From the NCBI RefSeq assembly GCF_017876545.1, contig NZ_JAGIOD010000001.1, positions 2,232,001 through 2,296,000 of the forward strand: a DNA stretch of 64,000 nt, given 5' to 3'. Below, piece after piece: positions 26,432 to 36,253 of the stretch (position 1 is its first letter; each line of letters opens with the position of its first letter). A program made the translations under genes and the position numbers. Source of the DNA: Brachybacterium sacelli (lineage in GTDB: Bacteria; Actinomycetota; Actinomycetes; Actinomycetales; Dermabacteraceae). Under the pieces are notes generated by a model. It was not told the origin of the DNA and did not search any database. It worked only from the letters and a program-made list of their open reading frames with translations.

Positions 26432-29107
26432 TCAGCCCTGGCTCCGGGGCTTCTTCACGGGCGGTTCGCCGAGCTCGACGTCCTCGGTGAGGATGTCCTC
26501 GCTCTCGCCCGCGCCCAGCTCGAGCGACTCGATCCGGCCCAGTGCGGTGAGATCCTCCGACGCCGCCTCGAGGTGGGCGAGCGTGGCCTGCGGGGCGAGG
26601 ACCCTCACGTGGAGGATCGGGGTCTTCTGCGAGACCTTCGCATCGGACTTGATGCGCCGCACCGCGATCGCCGCCTGCGCGACCGAGTCCAGCAGGGATG
26701 CTTCCTGGCCGGCGGCGGCCTCGCGCAGCGGCCCCGCGACGGGCCAGGCCTGGGTGTGCACGCTGCCGCCGCGCCACCACGACCAGACCTCCTCGGTGGC
26801 GAACACGATCACCGGCGCGAACAGGCGCAGCAGCACCTCGAGGGAGATCGCGAGCGCCGCCCGGGCCGAGGCCGCCCCGGTCTCGCCGCTCGGCGAGTTG
26901 CCGTGGGCGCGTTCCTTGACCAGCTCGATGTAGTCGTCGCAGAAGGCCCAGAAGAAGGGCTCGGCGACCTCGAGGCTGCGGGCGTAGTCCATGTCGTCGA
27001 AGGCGGCCGTGGCCTGGTCGACGACCCGGGCGAGGTTCGCCAGCAGGGCACGGTCCAGCGGGTCGGTGACGGCCGACGGGTCCGCGGCCAGGCGACCGGC
27101 GGGATCAGCCGGAGCGGTGCCGAAACCGAGGGCGAACTTCGAGGCGTTGAGGATCTTGATCGCCAGCCGTCGGCCGATCTTCATCTGCCCCTCGTCGAAG
27201 GCGGTGTCCACGCCCTGGCGGGCCCGGCCCGCCCAGTAGCGCACCCCGTCGGAGCCGTGCTGGTGCAGCAGCCCGATCGGGGTGACCACGTTGCCCTTGG
27301 ACTTCGACATCTTCTTGCGGTCCGGATCCAGGATCCAGCCGTTGATCGAGGCATGCTTCCACGGCAGCGAATCCTGCTGCAGGTGGGAGCGCACGATCGT
27401 GGAGAACAGCCAGGTGCGGATGATGTCGTGGCCCTGCGGGCGCAGATCCATCGGATACACCTTGGAGAAGAGCCCGTCCGATTCTGCCTCGGAGTTCCAG
27501 CCGCCCGCGAGCTGCGGGGTCAGCGAGGACGTGCCCCAGGTGTCGAGGATGTCGGGATCGGCGACGAAGCCACCGGGCACCCCGCGCTGGGCCTCGCTGT
27601 AGCCGGCGGGCACGTCGATCGTCGGGTCGATCGGGAGGGACTCGACGGGCGGGGTGAGCACGGTGTCGTAGTCGGTCTCGCCCTCGGCGTCCACGGCGTA
27701 CCAGAGCGGGAACGGCACGCCGAAGAAGCGCTGGCGGGAGATCAGCCAGTCACCGGAGAGCCCCTCGACCCAGTTGCGGTAGCGGGACTCCATGTAGGCG
27801 GGGTGCCAGATCAGCTCGCGTCCCCGCGCGATGAGCTCGTCGCGCAGACCGTCCTCGGACTGGTCGCGGCCGCCGTTGGTGAGGTACCACTGGCGCGAGG
27901 TGACGAACTCCAGCGGCTTGTCGCCGTTCTCGTAGAACTTCACCGGGTGGGAGATCTTCTCGGGCTCCCCGACCAGGTCGCCTGACTCGGTCACCATCTC
28001 CACCACGCGCTTCTGCGCGCTGAACACGGTCAGACCCACTAGTTCCTCGTAGTGGGCCCGGCCCTCGTCGGTGGCGATCCAGGGCGCCTCGGCCAGGAAG
28101 CGGCCGTCGCGACCCACCACGGAGCGGGTGGGCAGCTCCAGCTCGCGCCACCAGATCACGTCGTTCGAGTCGCCGAAGGTGCAGATCATGGCGATGCCTG
28201 CGCCCTTGTCGGCCTGGGCGAGGGGGTGGGCCTTCACCGGCACCTCGACGCCGAACAGGGGAGAGGTGACGGTGCTGCCGAACAGGTCCTGGTAGCGCTC
28301 GTCCTCGGGGTGGGCCACGAGGGCCACGCAGGCGGGCAGCAGCTCAGGGCGGGTGGTCTCGATGAACACCTTCTCGCCGGTGCCGTCGGTCTTCGTGAAG
28401 CCGAGGCGGTGGTAGGCGGCGTCGCGATCGCGATCCTCCTGCTCGGCCTGGGCCACCGCGGTGCGGTAGGTGACGTCCCACATCGTGGGGGCCTCCGCCT
28501 GGTACGCCTGTCCCTGCTCGAGGTTCTCGAGGAAAGCGCGCTGGGAGGTCGCGCGGGAGTGCGCGTTGATGGTCTGGTAGCTGTGGTTCCAATCGACCGA
28601 CAGGCCCAGCGTGCGGAAGACCTCCTCGAAGGACTTCTCGTCGATCTCGGTGAGGCGCTCGCACAGCTCGATGAAGTTGCGCCGCGAGATCGGCTTCTGG
28701 TTCGCAGCCTTGGCGGACTTGTTGTCGCCGCCCTCCTGTGGGGGCGTGAAGTCCTCCTCGTAGGGCAGCGACGGGTCGCAGCGCACTCCGAAGTAGTTCT
28801 GCACCCGGCGCTCGGTGGGCAGGCCGTTGTCGTCCCAACCCAGCGGGTAGAACACGTTCTTGCCGCGCATCCGCTGGTAGCGGGCGATCATGTCGACCTG
28901 CGAGTAGCCGAACACGTGGCCGACGTGCAGCGAGCCCGACGCGGTCGGGGGCGGGGTGTCGATGCTGAAGACCTGCTCGCGCGTGGTGTCGTCGTCGAAG
29001 GCGTAGAGCTGCTGCTCGCTCCATACACCGTCCCACTTCTCCTCGAGACCCTCGAGCGAGGGACGATCGGGGAGGGCGTGGTCAGGGCGCGGTGCGGTAT
29101 CGGTCAT
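26432..29107 (-). CDS. valS: valyl-tRNA synthetase
   Basis: This 891-residue class I synthetase charges tRNA-Val. The HIGH motif is HVGH in SGSLHVGHVFGYS and the KMSKS loop is KKMSKSKGNVV. An editing (CP1) domain lies between them, starting near EKVFIETTRPELLPACVALVAHP. The active-site segment reads LGWDDNGLPTERRVQ rather than the GMDHAGIATQ-type of E. coli ValRS, so this belongs to the archaeal-like ValRS lineage found in some bacteria. The usual C-terminal coiled coil is short. MTDTAPRP at 29107 is taken as the start; a longer frame to 29251 lacks family similarity. Confidence 0.96.
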   Translation of the reverse strand: MTDTAPRPDHALPDRPSLEGLEEKWDGVWSEQQLYAFDDDTTREQVFSIDTPPPTASGSLHVGHVFGYSQVDMIARYQRMRGKNVFYPLGWDDNGLPTERRVQNYFGVRCDPSLPYEEDFTPPQEGGDNKSAKAANQKPISRRNFIELCERLTEIDEKSFEEVFRTLGLSVDWNHSYQTINAHSRATSQRAFLENLEQGQAYQAEAPTMWDVTYRTAVAQAEQEDRDRDAAYHRLGFTKTDGTGEKVFIETTRPELLPACVALVAHPEDERYQDLFGSTVTSPLFGVEVPVKAHPLAQADKGAGIAMICTFGDSNDVIWWRELELPTRSVVGRDGRFLAEAPWIATDEGRAHYEELVGLTVFSAQKRVVEMVTESGDLVGEPEKISHPVKFYENGDKPLEFVTSRQWYLTNGGRDQSEDGLRDELIARGRELIWHPAYMESRYRNWVEGLSGDWLISRQRFFGVPFPLWYAVDAEGETDYDTVLTPPVESLPIDPTIDVPAGYSEAQRGVPGGFVADPDILDTWGTSSLTPQLAGGWNSEAESDGLFSKVYPMDLRPQGHDIIRTWLFSTIVRSHLQQDSLPWKHASINGWILDPDRKKMSKSKGNVVTPIGLLHQHGSDGVRYWAGRARQGVDTAFDEGQMKIGRRLAIKILNASKFALGFGTAPADPAGRLAADPSAVTDPLDRALLANLARVVDQATAAFDDMDYARSLEVAEPFFWAFCDDYIELVKERAHGNSPSGETGAASARAALAISLEVLLRLFAPVIVFATEEVWSWWRGGSVHTQAWPVAGPLREAAAGQEASLLDSVAQAAIAVRRIKSDAKVSQKTPILHVRVLAPQATLAHLEAASEDLTALGRIESLELGAGESEDILTEDVELGEPPVKKPRSQG

Positions 29108-29201
29108 GGGGTCATTGTTCCAGGTCTGCGCGGCAGTGCAATGCGGACGCCGGCAGTGTGAGCGCCCTCGCGCCGACCGTGCCGCGTCGTACGGTGGGGC
29201 G

Positions 29202-29960
29202 ATGGAACGCCAGCGCCTCGCCGTCGTCTCCGACGTGCACGGGAACCTCACAGCCTACGAGGCGGTGCTCGCCGACATCGCCGAACGCGGCATCACCCGC
29301 GTGATCAACCTCGGGGACGTGGTGGGAAAGGGGCCGCGCGGTGCTGCGTGCACGGCCCTGACCCGGGAGCGCTGCGAGGCCGCGGTGCGCGGGAACTGGG
29401 AGGTGTTCGTCGCCGGCCAGGGCGAGCCCGACGGTGAGGGGCAGGCCTGGTGGCGCTCGGAGCTCTCGGTCGAGGACCGCCGGTGGTTGATCGGCGTGCC
29501 AGGCAGCCTGGATCTGGAATTCTCCGGCCGACGCGTGCGGCTGCTCCACGCCTCGCCGATCGACGAGTTCACCCGCGTGCACCGCGAGCCGGACGAAGAG
29601 ACCTTCGCGATGATGTTCGAGCCGACACCCTTCACCGGCGACGCAGGTCGGGCCGATGTCGTCGTCTACGGCGACATCCACGACTCCTACCTCGCGGCGC
29701 AGCCGGGGGCCACGCTCGTGAACGTCGGCAGCGTGGGCAATCCGCTGGACGAGCCGACGCCGTCCTACGCGATCCTCGAGGGCGTCGCCGGTGGGGAGGC
29801 CGCCGCCCCCTTCGGGGTGCAGTTCGTGCGCGTCCCCTATGACATCGAGGCCGAGATCGCGGTGGCCCGGCAGCTCGGCATGCCCGAGGCCGAGGCCTGG
29901 GCGATCGAACTGCGCACCGGCATCTACCGCGGCCGCCACGAGGCGCTCGGACTGCGCTGA
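29202..29960 (+). CDS. metallophosphoesterase (YfcE/DevT-like)
   Basis: A 252-residue calcineurin-like phosphoesterase with the dimetal motifs SDVHGN (Asp11, His13), NLGDVVGKGP, GNWE, LLHASP and YGDIHDSYL. GSVGNPLDEP is the typical C-terminal signature of the protein phosphatase-like group that includes predicted phosphodiesterases. The substrate is unknown. The ATG at 29202 is the natural start, with the metal motif 10 residues in. It is divergent from valS with 94 bases between the start codons. Confidence 0.9.
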   Translation: MERQRLAVVSDVHGNLTAYEAVLADIAERGITRVINLGDVVGKGPRGAACTALTRERCEAAVRGNWEVFVAGQGEPDGEGQAWWRSELSVEDRRWLIGVPGSLDLEFSGRRVRLLHASPIDEFTRVHREPDEETFAMMFEPTPFTGDAGRADVVVYGDIHDSYLAAQPGATLVNVGSVGNPLDEPTPSYAILEGVAGGEAAAPFGVQFVRVPYDIEAEIAVARQLGMPEAEAWAIELRTGIYRGRHEALGLR

Positions 29961-30020
29961 GAGTCTGGCGGCGCGAGGGCCAGGCGTGGAGCCCTCGGCA
30001 GGGCGAGTCCCCGTCTCCTC

Positions 30021-31106
30021 TCATGGCACCCGGTTGGTCCACTCCTCGGTCCCGAACTTCGTCTCCACCAGCTCACGGGCCATCGACAGCTCGTCCTCGG
30101 TGTAGGTCGACTCCTCGGTGTCGTACCGGGCGCGGAAGTGGTCCAGGAATCCCTCGATGATCTGCTCGCGGGCCAATCCCGTCTGGGAGCGCATCGGGTC
30201 CACGCGCTTGTTCGCGCTGCGGGTGCCCTTGTCCGAGAGCTTCTCCTTGCCGATCCGCAGCACCTCGCCCATCTTGTCCGCGTCGATGTCGTAGGACATG
30301 GTCACGTGGTGCAGCAGCACGCCGCCGGCGAAACGACGCTGGGCGGCGCCGCCGATCTTCCCCTGCTCGGAGGCGATGTCGTTCAGCGGCACGTAGCGCG
30401 CCTTCACCCCGATCTCCGCGAGCGCTCCCATCACCCAGTCGTCCAGGTAGGCGTAGGCCTGCTCGAAGCTGAGCCCCTCGACCAGCGAGGTGGGCACCAC
30501 CAGGGAGTAGGTGATGCAGTTGCCCTGCTCCATGAACATCGCGCCGCCGCCGGTGATCCGACGCACCACACCGATGCCGTGCTTCCGCGCGCCCTCGGCA
30601 TCGATCTCGTTGCGCACCGACTGGTAGGAGCCGATCACCACGAGCGAGGAGTCCCAGTCCCAGATCCGGAAGTGGGGGCGGCGCCTGCCGGCGATCACCT
30701 CGAGGGGCAGCACCTCGTCGAGGGCGACGTGCATCACCGGCGGCAGCGTGACGGCCGGGATCACGTCGAAGGTGAGGTCCTCCCAGCTGGAGGCGTGTCC
30801 GAGCGCCCGGCGGGTCGCGATCGCGATCGCCTCGGCGTCGAAACCGATCATCTCGACGGGATCCGGTCGGGCCTCGAGCCGATCGGTGATCGAGGCGGCC
30901 AGCTCCGCGGCGGTGGCCTCGGTCGACATCCCCTCCAGGGCGGCGCCCAGATCCTCCAGCGCGTCGTCGGGCTCGAGGAAGAAGTCGCCGAACACGTGGG
31001 GTGCGGCGATCCGGCCGTCCCGGGTGGTCAGCTCCACCGAGACCAGTTTGCCGCCGCGGACCTTGTACTCGCCATGCATCGTCGTGCTGTCCTCGCGCGT
31101 ATCCAT
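30021..31106 (-). CDS. lplA: lipoate--protein ligase A family protein
   Basis: A protein of about 361 residues with the biotin/lipoate ligase fold. VVRRITGGGAMFMEQGNCITYSLV is the lipoate-binding RRxTGGG signature and GGAAQRRFAGGVLLHH the adjacent conserved block; a C-terminal lipoate-ligase accessory part follows (QTGLAREQIIEGFLDHF). An N-terminal domain of about 125 residues resembles the accessory domain placed first in the polypeptide, as in split or permuted LplA. It would attach lipoate to dehydrogenase E2 or GcvH. Starts at 31106 (MDTREDS) and 31079 (MHGEYKV) are both possible; neither has a strong ribosome binding site. Confidence 0.85.
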   Translation of the reverse strand: MDTREDSTTMHGEYKVRGGKLVSVELTTRDGRIAAPHVFGDFFLEPDDALEDLGAALEGMSTEATAAELAASITDRLEARPDPVEMIGFDAEAIAIATRRALGHASSWEDLTFDVIPAVTLPPVMHVALDEVLPLEVIAGRRRPHFRIWDWDSSLVVIGSYQSVRNEIDAEGARKHGIGVVRRITGGGAMFMEQGNCITYSLVVPTSLVEGLSFEQAYAYLDDWVMGALAEIGVKARYVPLNDIASEQGKIGGAAQRRFAGGVLLHHVTMSYDIDADKMGEVLRIGKEKLSDKGTRSANKRVDPMRSQTGLAREQIIEGFLDHFRARYDTEESTYTEDELSMARELVETKFGTEEWTNRVP

Positions 31107-31179
31107 GTCCTCATCATCTCGCACGCGGAAGCTCACCGGGGAGGAGGGGAGCACGGTGGGGTGCTCCGCTCCTGCATGC

Positions 31180-32196
31180 TCAGTCGATCCCGCCGCGGGC
31201 GTAGATCTGCCGCACCAGGTCCTCGACCGCGGGTTCGCTCAGTGCGAGGTCACGCACCGTGGTCTGGGCGTTGATCGCCGCCAGCAGGACGGGCACGGTC
31301 AGCTCCGCTCCCGAGAAGCGGATCCGGTGGCGGATCCCCTCGGCCTCCACGGCCGCAGTCTCGGCGGAGCCCGGCAGGGTGAGGGCGGCGACCGGTTCGG
31401 CGAGGTCGACCAGCAGTTCGCGAGGCGCCCCGAGGTGCTCGCGGAACGAGTCCAACTCTCCGTCGTAGGCGACCGTCCCGGCGTTGACCACGACGATCCG
31501 GTCGCACAGTCGCTCCACGTCTCCCATGTCGTGCGTGGTCAGGAAGAGGGTGGTGCCGCGCTCGGCGCGATCGGTGCGCAGGAATCGACGCAATCCCTCC
31601 TTGGAGACCATGTCCAACCCGATCGTCGGCTCGTCGAGCACCACGAGGTCGGGGGAGTGCAGGAGTGCCGCGGCGACCTCCCCGCGCATCCGCTGCCCGA
31701 GCGAGAGCTGCCGCACCGGACGGCCCAGGAAGCTGCTCAGGTCGAGGCCGTCGACCAGACGATCCAGGCGGGCCTCCCGCTGCCGCTGCGTGAGGCGGTG
31801 CATCGCGGCGAGGATCGTGTAGCTCTCGCGCAGGGGCAGGTCCCACCACAGCTGGGAGCGCTGACCGAAGACGACTCCGATCTCGCGGGCCAGGTGGCGC
31901 CGTTCCGGGACGGGGTCGCGACCCAGCACCCGCAGACCCCCGGACGTCGGCCGCAGGATGCCCGTCATCATCTTGATGGTCGTGGACTTGCCGGCGCCGT
32001 TCGCCCCGACGAAGCCCACGGTCTCGCCGCGGGAGATGGTCAGGGACACGTCGTCCACCGCTCGCACGATCTGGCGGCGGCGCCGACGCGAGCCGGCCAG
32101 GGGCGAGCGCACCACGTAGTCGCGGCGCAGGGAGGTCAGCTCGATGGCCGCCGCGGACGCGGTCGAGGACGTAGGGCGTGTTTCGGGCGTGGTCAT
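31180..32196 (-). CDS. ABC transporter ATP-binding protein (ABC-2/DUF990-type exporter)
   Basis: This 338-residue ATPase has Walker A GANGAGKSTTIKMM, the Q-loop in VVFGQRSQLWWDLP, signature LSLGQRMRGEVAAALL, Walker B LVVLDEPTIGLD and the switch His in LTTHDMGDVERLCDR. The GQRSQLWWDLP segment is characteristic of ATPases that pair with two distinct permeases of the DUF990 type, exactly the arrangement upstream. It overlaps the next permease gene by 4 bases. The substrate is unknown. Confidence 0.93.
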   Translation of the reverse strand: MTTPETRPTSSTASAAAIELTSLRRDYVVRSPLAGSRRRRRQIVRAVDDVSLTISRGETVGFVGANGAGKSTTIKMMTGILRPTSGGLRVLGRDPVPERRHLAREIGVVFGQRSQLWWDLPLRESYTILAAMHRLTQRQREARLDRLVDGLDLSSFLGRPVRQLSLGQRMRGEVAAALLHSPDLVVLDEPTIGLDMVSKEGLRRFLRTDRAERGTTLFLTTHDMGDVERLCDRIVVVNAGTVAYDGELDSFREHLGAPRELLVDLAEPVAALTLPGSAETAAVEAEGIRHRIRFSGAELTVPVLLAAINAQTTVRDLALSEPAVEDLVRQIYARGGID

Positions 32197-33053
32197 CCGC
32201 CGGCTCCTGTGTATCTGCGGACCCCCGCGCGCCAGAGCGCCCCGGCGACGATCCAGGCGAGGACCGCGGCGGGCAGCCCGCACCAGCCGGCCCAGGCGGG
32301 GACCAGCTGGGGACCGGGCAGGTCGAGCAGCGCGAGAGTGGGGGCGTAGGCGATCAGCGTCGCCGGGACGACGAAGGTGAAGAAGGCGCGCAGGGGCAGG
32401 GCGAACACCGCTCCCGGCGTGGTGGCGACGTAGTTGCCGCCGTAGGTGAAGGCACTGGCGAACTCGCGACCGTCGACGAGCCAGAACTGGAGGGCACCGG
32501 CCATCGTGAACAGGGCGCCGAAGATCAGAGCACCCGCGAGCGGGGCGAGGGCCGCGAGCGCCAGCGTGGCGGGAGTGGGCTGGAAGCCGGCGATTGCGAG
32601 AGCGGTCACGTACATCGCCAGCCCGACGACGATCCGTCCGATGCGCCGCAACGACAGGTCAAGGCTCGAGATCTGCAGGAGCACGGGCACCGGACGGATC
32701 AGGAGGGTCTCGAGCTTGCCGGACTTGATCGCGGTCGAGAGCCCGTCGATCTCCCCGAAGAAGAGGTCCGCCATCCCGAAGGCCAGTGCGCCCAGGCCGT
32801 AGACCACCGCGACCTGAGGAAGGGTCATCCCACCCAGGGTGCTGACCTGCGAGAGGATCACCCACAGCTCGAGGAACTCCGTGCCGACGATGAGCACCTG
32901 CCCTGCGAGGTCGGCGGCGAAGCTGGCACGGAAGGTGGCCTGGGAACGGATCCGCGAACCGTACAGGGTGGCGACCATGCGGGCAGCCGTGACCGGACGA
33001 TCTGCCCGGTCGGTGCGGTCGGTGCGGCGCGGGGCGCGGGAGGAGTCAGCCAC
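32193..33053 (-). CDS. ABC-2 family transporter permease (second permease)
   Basis: A 286-residue membrane protein with about six hydrophobic segments and the family marks FGEIDGLSTAIKSGKLETLLIRPVP near residue 110 and GREFASAFTYGGNYVATTPG in the middle. These match the DUF990-type permeases that work as heterodimers with the partner encoded just upstream. Start and stop codons of the three genes overlap, so ATPase and both permeases should be made in equal amounts. Confidence 0.88.
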   Translation of the reverse strand: MADSSRAPRRTDRTDRADRPVTAARMVATLYGSRIRSQATFRASFAADLAGQVLIVGTEFLELWVILSQVSTLGGMTLPQVAVVYGLGALAFGMADLFFGEIDGLSTAIKSGKLETLLIRPVPVLLQISSLDLSLRRIGRIVVGLAMYVTALAIAGFQPTPATLALAALAPLAGALIFGALFTMAGALQFWLVDGREFASAFTYGGNYVATTPGAVFALPLRAFFTFVVPATLIAYAPTLALLDLPGPQLVPAWAGWCGLPAAVLAWIVAGALWRAGVRRYTGAGG

Positions 33054-33891
33054 CCTGCACCTCCACGCTCCGCACGCCCGCCCGCAGCATCAGCTGGGCC
33101 GCGAGCGTGAGCACCGCGAGCCAGACCACCTGGGTGAAGACCAGGGGGAGGGCTTCGGCCGGAGGGACGCGGCCCGAGAGGGTGTCGATGGGGGTCTGGA
33201 TCATCGAGGGGAACGGGGTGGCACGGGCGATGGTCAGCAGCCAGTCCGGGAACCACAGGATCGGGATCAGGAAACCCGAGAGCAGGTTCATGACCGCGTT
33301 GTAGACGACGGTCAGGCCCCGGGTCTCCAGCAGCCAGAAAGCGGCGAGATTGACCATCATGTCGCCGAGGAAGGCCACCGTGATCGCCAGCAGGAGCGAG
33401 ACGGCGCCCAGCAGGTAGGAGAGGGGATCATCGGGCAGGGCGAGGCCCGTCACGAGCGCCCCCACGGCCAAGGGAGGGACGCCGCGCCCCATCAGGAGGA
33501 AGCTGGAGCGGCCGAGCTTCTGGGCGTAGTAGAGGCCGAGGAACGCGGTGGGCCGCAGCAGGTCGACAGCCACGTCGCCCTGATGGACCCGCTGGGAGAC
33601 CTCGCGGGTGCCGAAGGCCTCGATGGGGGCGAGCAAAGCCTGCCCGAGCCACACGTAGGTCGCGGCCTGGGCGACGGTGTACCCGCTGAGTTCGCCGCCG
33701 GCGGTCGTGATCGCAGCGATCATGATGGACGCGCGGATGAGGCCGAAAATGGTGTTGGTGAAGACCCCGGCGGCCGTCGCCATGCGGTAGGTCGAGTACT
33801 GACGGAAGGACGCCGTGGCGATCGACCAGTACGTAGGCACTCGCGCGATCTTAACGACATGTGGGACGGGCCACAAGATGACGAGCGGCAT
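33046..33891 (-). CDS. ABC-2 family transporter permease (first permease)
   Basis: A membrane protein of up to 281 residues with six hydrophobic segments. It contains TREVSQRVHQGDVAVDLLRPTAFLGLYYAQ, the same kind of coupling sequence as its partner permease, and FLIPILWFPDWL near the fifth span. It is the first gene of the three-gene exporter operon. The start is uncertain: the ATG at 33891 gives 18 extra residues, while a GTG at 33840 (VPTYWSIATASFRQYSTYRM) is where family similarity begins. No convincing ribosome binding site decides between them. Confidence 0.85.
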   Translation of the reverse strand: MPLVILWPVPHVVKIARVPTYWSIATASFRQYSTYRMATAAGVFTNTIFGLIRASIMIAAITTAGGELSGYTVAQAATYVWLGQALLAPIEAFGTREVSQRVHQGDVAVDLLRPTAFLGLYYAQKLGRSSFLLMGRGVPPLAVGALVTGLALPDDPLSYLLGAVSLLLAITVAFLGDMMVNLAAFWLLETRGLTVVYNAVMNLLSGFLIPILWFPDWLLTIARATPFPSMIQTPIDTLSGRVPPAEALPLVFTQVVWLAVLTLAAQLMLRAGVRSVEVQGG

Positions 33892-33931
33892 TGACGTGCC
33901 CGGGTCTGTGCGGCGTGGGGTCGGGGGATGT

Positions 33932-33966
33932 GCCGGGCAGGTCTGGCCGGGCAGGTCTGGCCGGGC
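33932..33966. repeat. 14-bp tandem repeat GCCGGGCAGGTCTG
   Basis: Two perfect copies (33932-33945 and 33946-33959) and a degenerate third lie between the permease promoter region and the 3' end of the broken HNH gene. No function is apparent. Confidence 0.7.
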
Positions 33967-34813
33967 CTGGTCGGGCCGGGTCTGGTGGGGTTAGAAGGGT
34001 GGGTCGGTGGGGTGGCACCGGTCGGCGTTGTTCTCGTGGTGGTGGGGGTCCTCGCCGGTGGTGAGGGGGTCTTCGGGGCCGCCTTCGCGGAGGAACTGGT
34101 CGATCTGGCCGGTGCGTTCGTAGGCGTCGATGTCCAGTAGCCATTGGTAGTGGTCCCACGCCTCGCTCAAGGCTTTCGCGATGGTGGGAGTCAGCAGGTC
34201 GCGGCGGGGCGCGAGAGTGATCCGGGCGCGTTCGGGCACCCCGATACTCCACGTCGTCGAACCATCGGCGTGGCGGACGGGGTCGATCTGTTTCGCGGTC
34301 TTGGTCTCGTGGTGTCCGAAGTCCATGCGGTGGAGGTTGTCGATGCTGGTGGGCCCGCCCCGGGCGGGGTGGGCGTGGTCGAACTCCTCGATATGGTCGT
34401 TCTGCCCGACACGACTGGTGCTGCGGGAACAGCCGGGCGCAGCACAGACCGGGTCCCGCACTCTGAGGTGTTCGACCATGGCAGCGGTGGGGCGGTACTG
34501 GTCGGCCGGCACCGGGAGGAACTGCCCGCTGGTGGGGTCGGTCAGGATCCGGTACCAGGTCTTCTGTCCGGCCGCGAGGCGGCGAGCCATCTGTGCCGGC
34601 AGCGGTGTCACCCCGTCGTAGGTGGCCGGCGCGTCATCGAGGCCCATCAACGTCAACACCGGCACGACCACGTTGATGCGGTGGGCGGGTTCCGGGACCT
34701 CGATCCCGCCGGTCTCGAGCAGGGTGCGGTGGACGATCGCGTACTGCAGAGCTTTCAACGACATCGTGGTGTGGTTCCGGGCCACGTCGCCGTCGAGGTC
34801 GAACGGGACCGGC

Positions 34814-36253
34814 GGGCGTGTCAGATGGTCTGTGTAAGCCGTACCGAGAGGAACGGTAAGAATCATGACCATGACCGATGAGAAGCAGCAGCCGAGTGAC
34901 GAGCCCTCGGGCCAGGACCTGGTCGAGCAGCTGAAGGCCTCGGGACAGCTCGATGCCCTGTTCGAGCAGATCGATGACGGAAATGTCGAACTCACTGGTG
35001 ACGGTGGATTCGTGCCAGCACTGGTCAAGGCCGCGCTCGAGCGGGGCCTCCAGGCAGAGCTGACCAGCCATCTGGGTTATGAGAAGGGCTCCGCGCGGGC
35101 GTCGGAGCACGCCAACTCGCGCAATGGGAAGACACCGAAGACGGTCGCCTCCGAGGTCGGGCCGATCGAGTTGGACATCCCCCGCGACCGGGGCGGGTCG
35201 TTCATCCCGCGCCTGGTCCCCACGGGCCAGCGGCGCCTCGGTGGGCTCGATGACATGATCATCAGCCTCTACGCGGGTGGGATGACGATCCGCGATATCC
35301 AGCACCACCTTGCCTCCACGATCGGCACGGACCTGTCTCACGAGACGATCAGCAACATCACCGATGCCGTCAGCGAGGAGGTCCTGGCCTGGCAGTCACG
35401 GCCGTTGGAGGAGTTCTATCCGGTGATCTACCTCGACGCGATCCGGATCAAGATCCGGGAGAACAACCAGGTGATCAACCGCGCCGCCTACATCGCCGTC
35501 GGAGTGGATCTCGAGGGGATCAAGCACGTGCTGGGGATCTGGGTCCAGGACACCGAGGGATCGGCGTTCTGGGCCCACGTCTGCGCGGACCTCGCCAACC
35601 GGGGCGTGAGGGACGTGCTGATCGTGTGCTGCGACGGGCTGAAAGGCCTCCCCGAGGCGATCGAGGCGACCTGGCCGGACTCGATGGTCCAAACCTGCGT
35701 GGTCCACCTGATCCGAGCCTCGATGCGGTTCGTCGCCTACCAGGACCGCAAGAAAGTCGCCGCTGCGCTCAAGCCGATCTACACCGCGCCCAGCGAGGAC
35801 GTCGCCCGGCAGGCGCTGGCCGAGTTCGAAGCCTCCGACCTCGGACAGAAGTACCCCTCAACCGCTGCGACCTGGGCAAACTCGTGGGAGCGGTTCATTC
35901 CGTTCCTGCAGTTCCCGCCGATGCTCCGCAAGGTCATCTACACGACCAACAGCATCGAGTCGCTGAACTTCCAACTACGGAAGGTGACCAAGAACCGCGG
36001 CCACTTCCCCTCCACGGACGCGGCGGTGAAGCTGCTCTGGCTAGCGATCTGCAACATCGAAGACAAACGCGCTGCCGAACGCGCTCGGGACCACGGCAAG
36101 CCCGCCGGCCAGCGCAAAGCCCAGGGCCGACTCGTCGAGGGCCAGATCGTCACGAACTGGAATCAAGCCCTCGCCCAACTCGCCGCGGCCTACCCCGACC
36201 GAATCAACCCCTACCTGTGACCACCCCGCTTACACAAACAAATTGACAGGCCC
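34814..36253 (+). mobile_element. IS256-family insertion sequence, copy 1 (1440 bp)
   Basis: The ends are imperfect 26-bp inverted repeats (21 matches) starting GGGCGTGTCA on the left and, read inward, GGGCCTGTCA on the right. An 8-bp target duplication GGACCGGC flanks it (34806-34813 and 36254-36261). It carries one transposase gene and interrupts the HNH-family gene. Copy 2 at 41820-43259 has the same length and the same transposase. Confidence 0.96.
34865..36220 (+). CDS. IS256-family (mutator type) transposase
   Basis: A 451-residue DDE transposase. The catalytic acids fall in YLDAIRIKIREN (first Asp), IVCCDGLKGLPEAI (second Asp) and TTNSIESLNFQLRK (Glu), the order and spacing of the mutator superfamily. 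The N-terminal DNA-binding part includes LTSHLGYEKGSARASEHANSRNG, another family mark. The frame is intact, so this copy may be active. The encoded protein is identical to that of the second copy at 41871-43226, implying recent movement. Confidence 0.97.
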   Translation: MTMTDEKQQPSDEPSGQDLVEQLKASGQLDALFEQIDDGNVELTGDGGFVPALVKAALERGLQAELTSHLGYEKGSARASEHANSRNGKTPKTVASEVGPIELDIPRDRGGSFIPRLVPTGQRRLGGLDDMIISLYAGGMTIRDIQHHLASTIGTDLSHETISNITDAVSEEVLAWQSRPLEEFYPVIYLDAIRIKIRENNQVINRAAYIAVGVDLEGIKHVLGIWVQDTEGSAFWAHVCADLANRGVRDVLIVCCDGLKGLPEAIEATWPDSMVQTCVVHLIRASMRFVAYQDRKKVAAALKPIYTAPSEDVARQALAEFEASDLGQKYPSTAATWANSWERFIPFLQFPPMLRKVIYTTNSIESLNFQLRKVTKNRGHFPSTDAAVKLLWLAICNIEDKRAAERARDHGKPAGQRKAQGRLVEGQIVTNWNQALAQLAAAYPDRINPYL

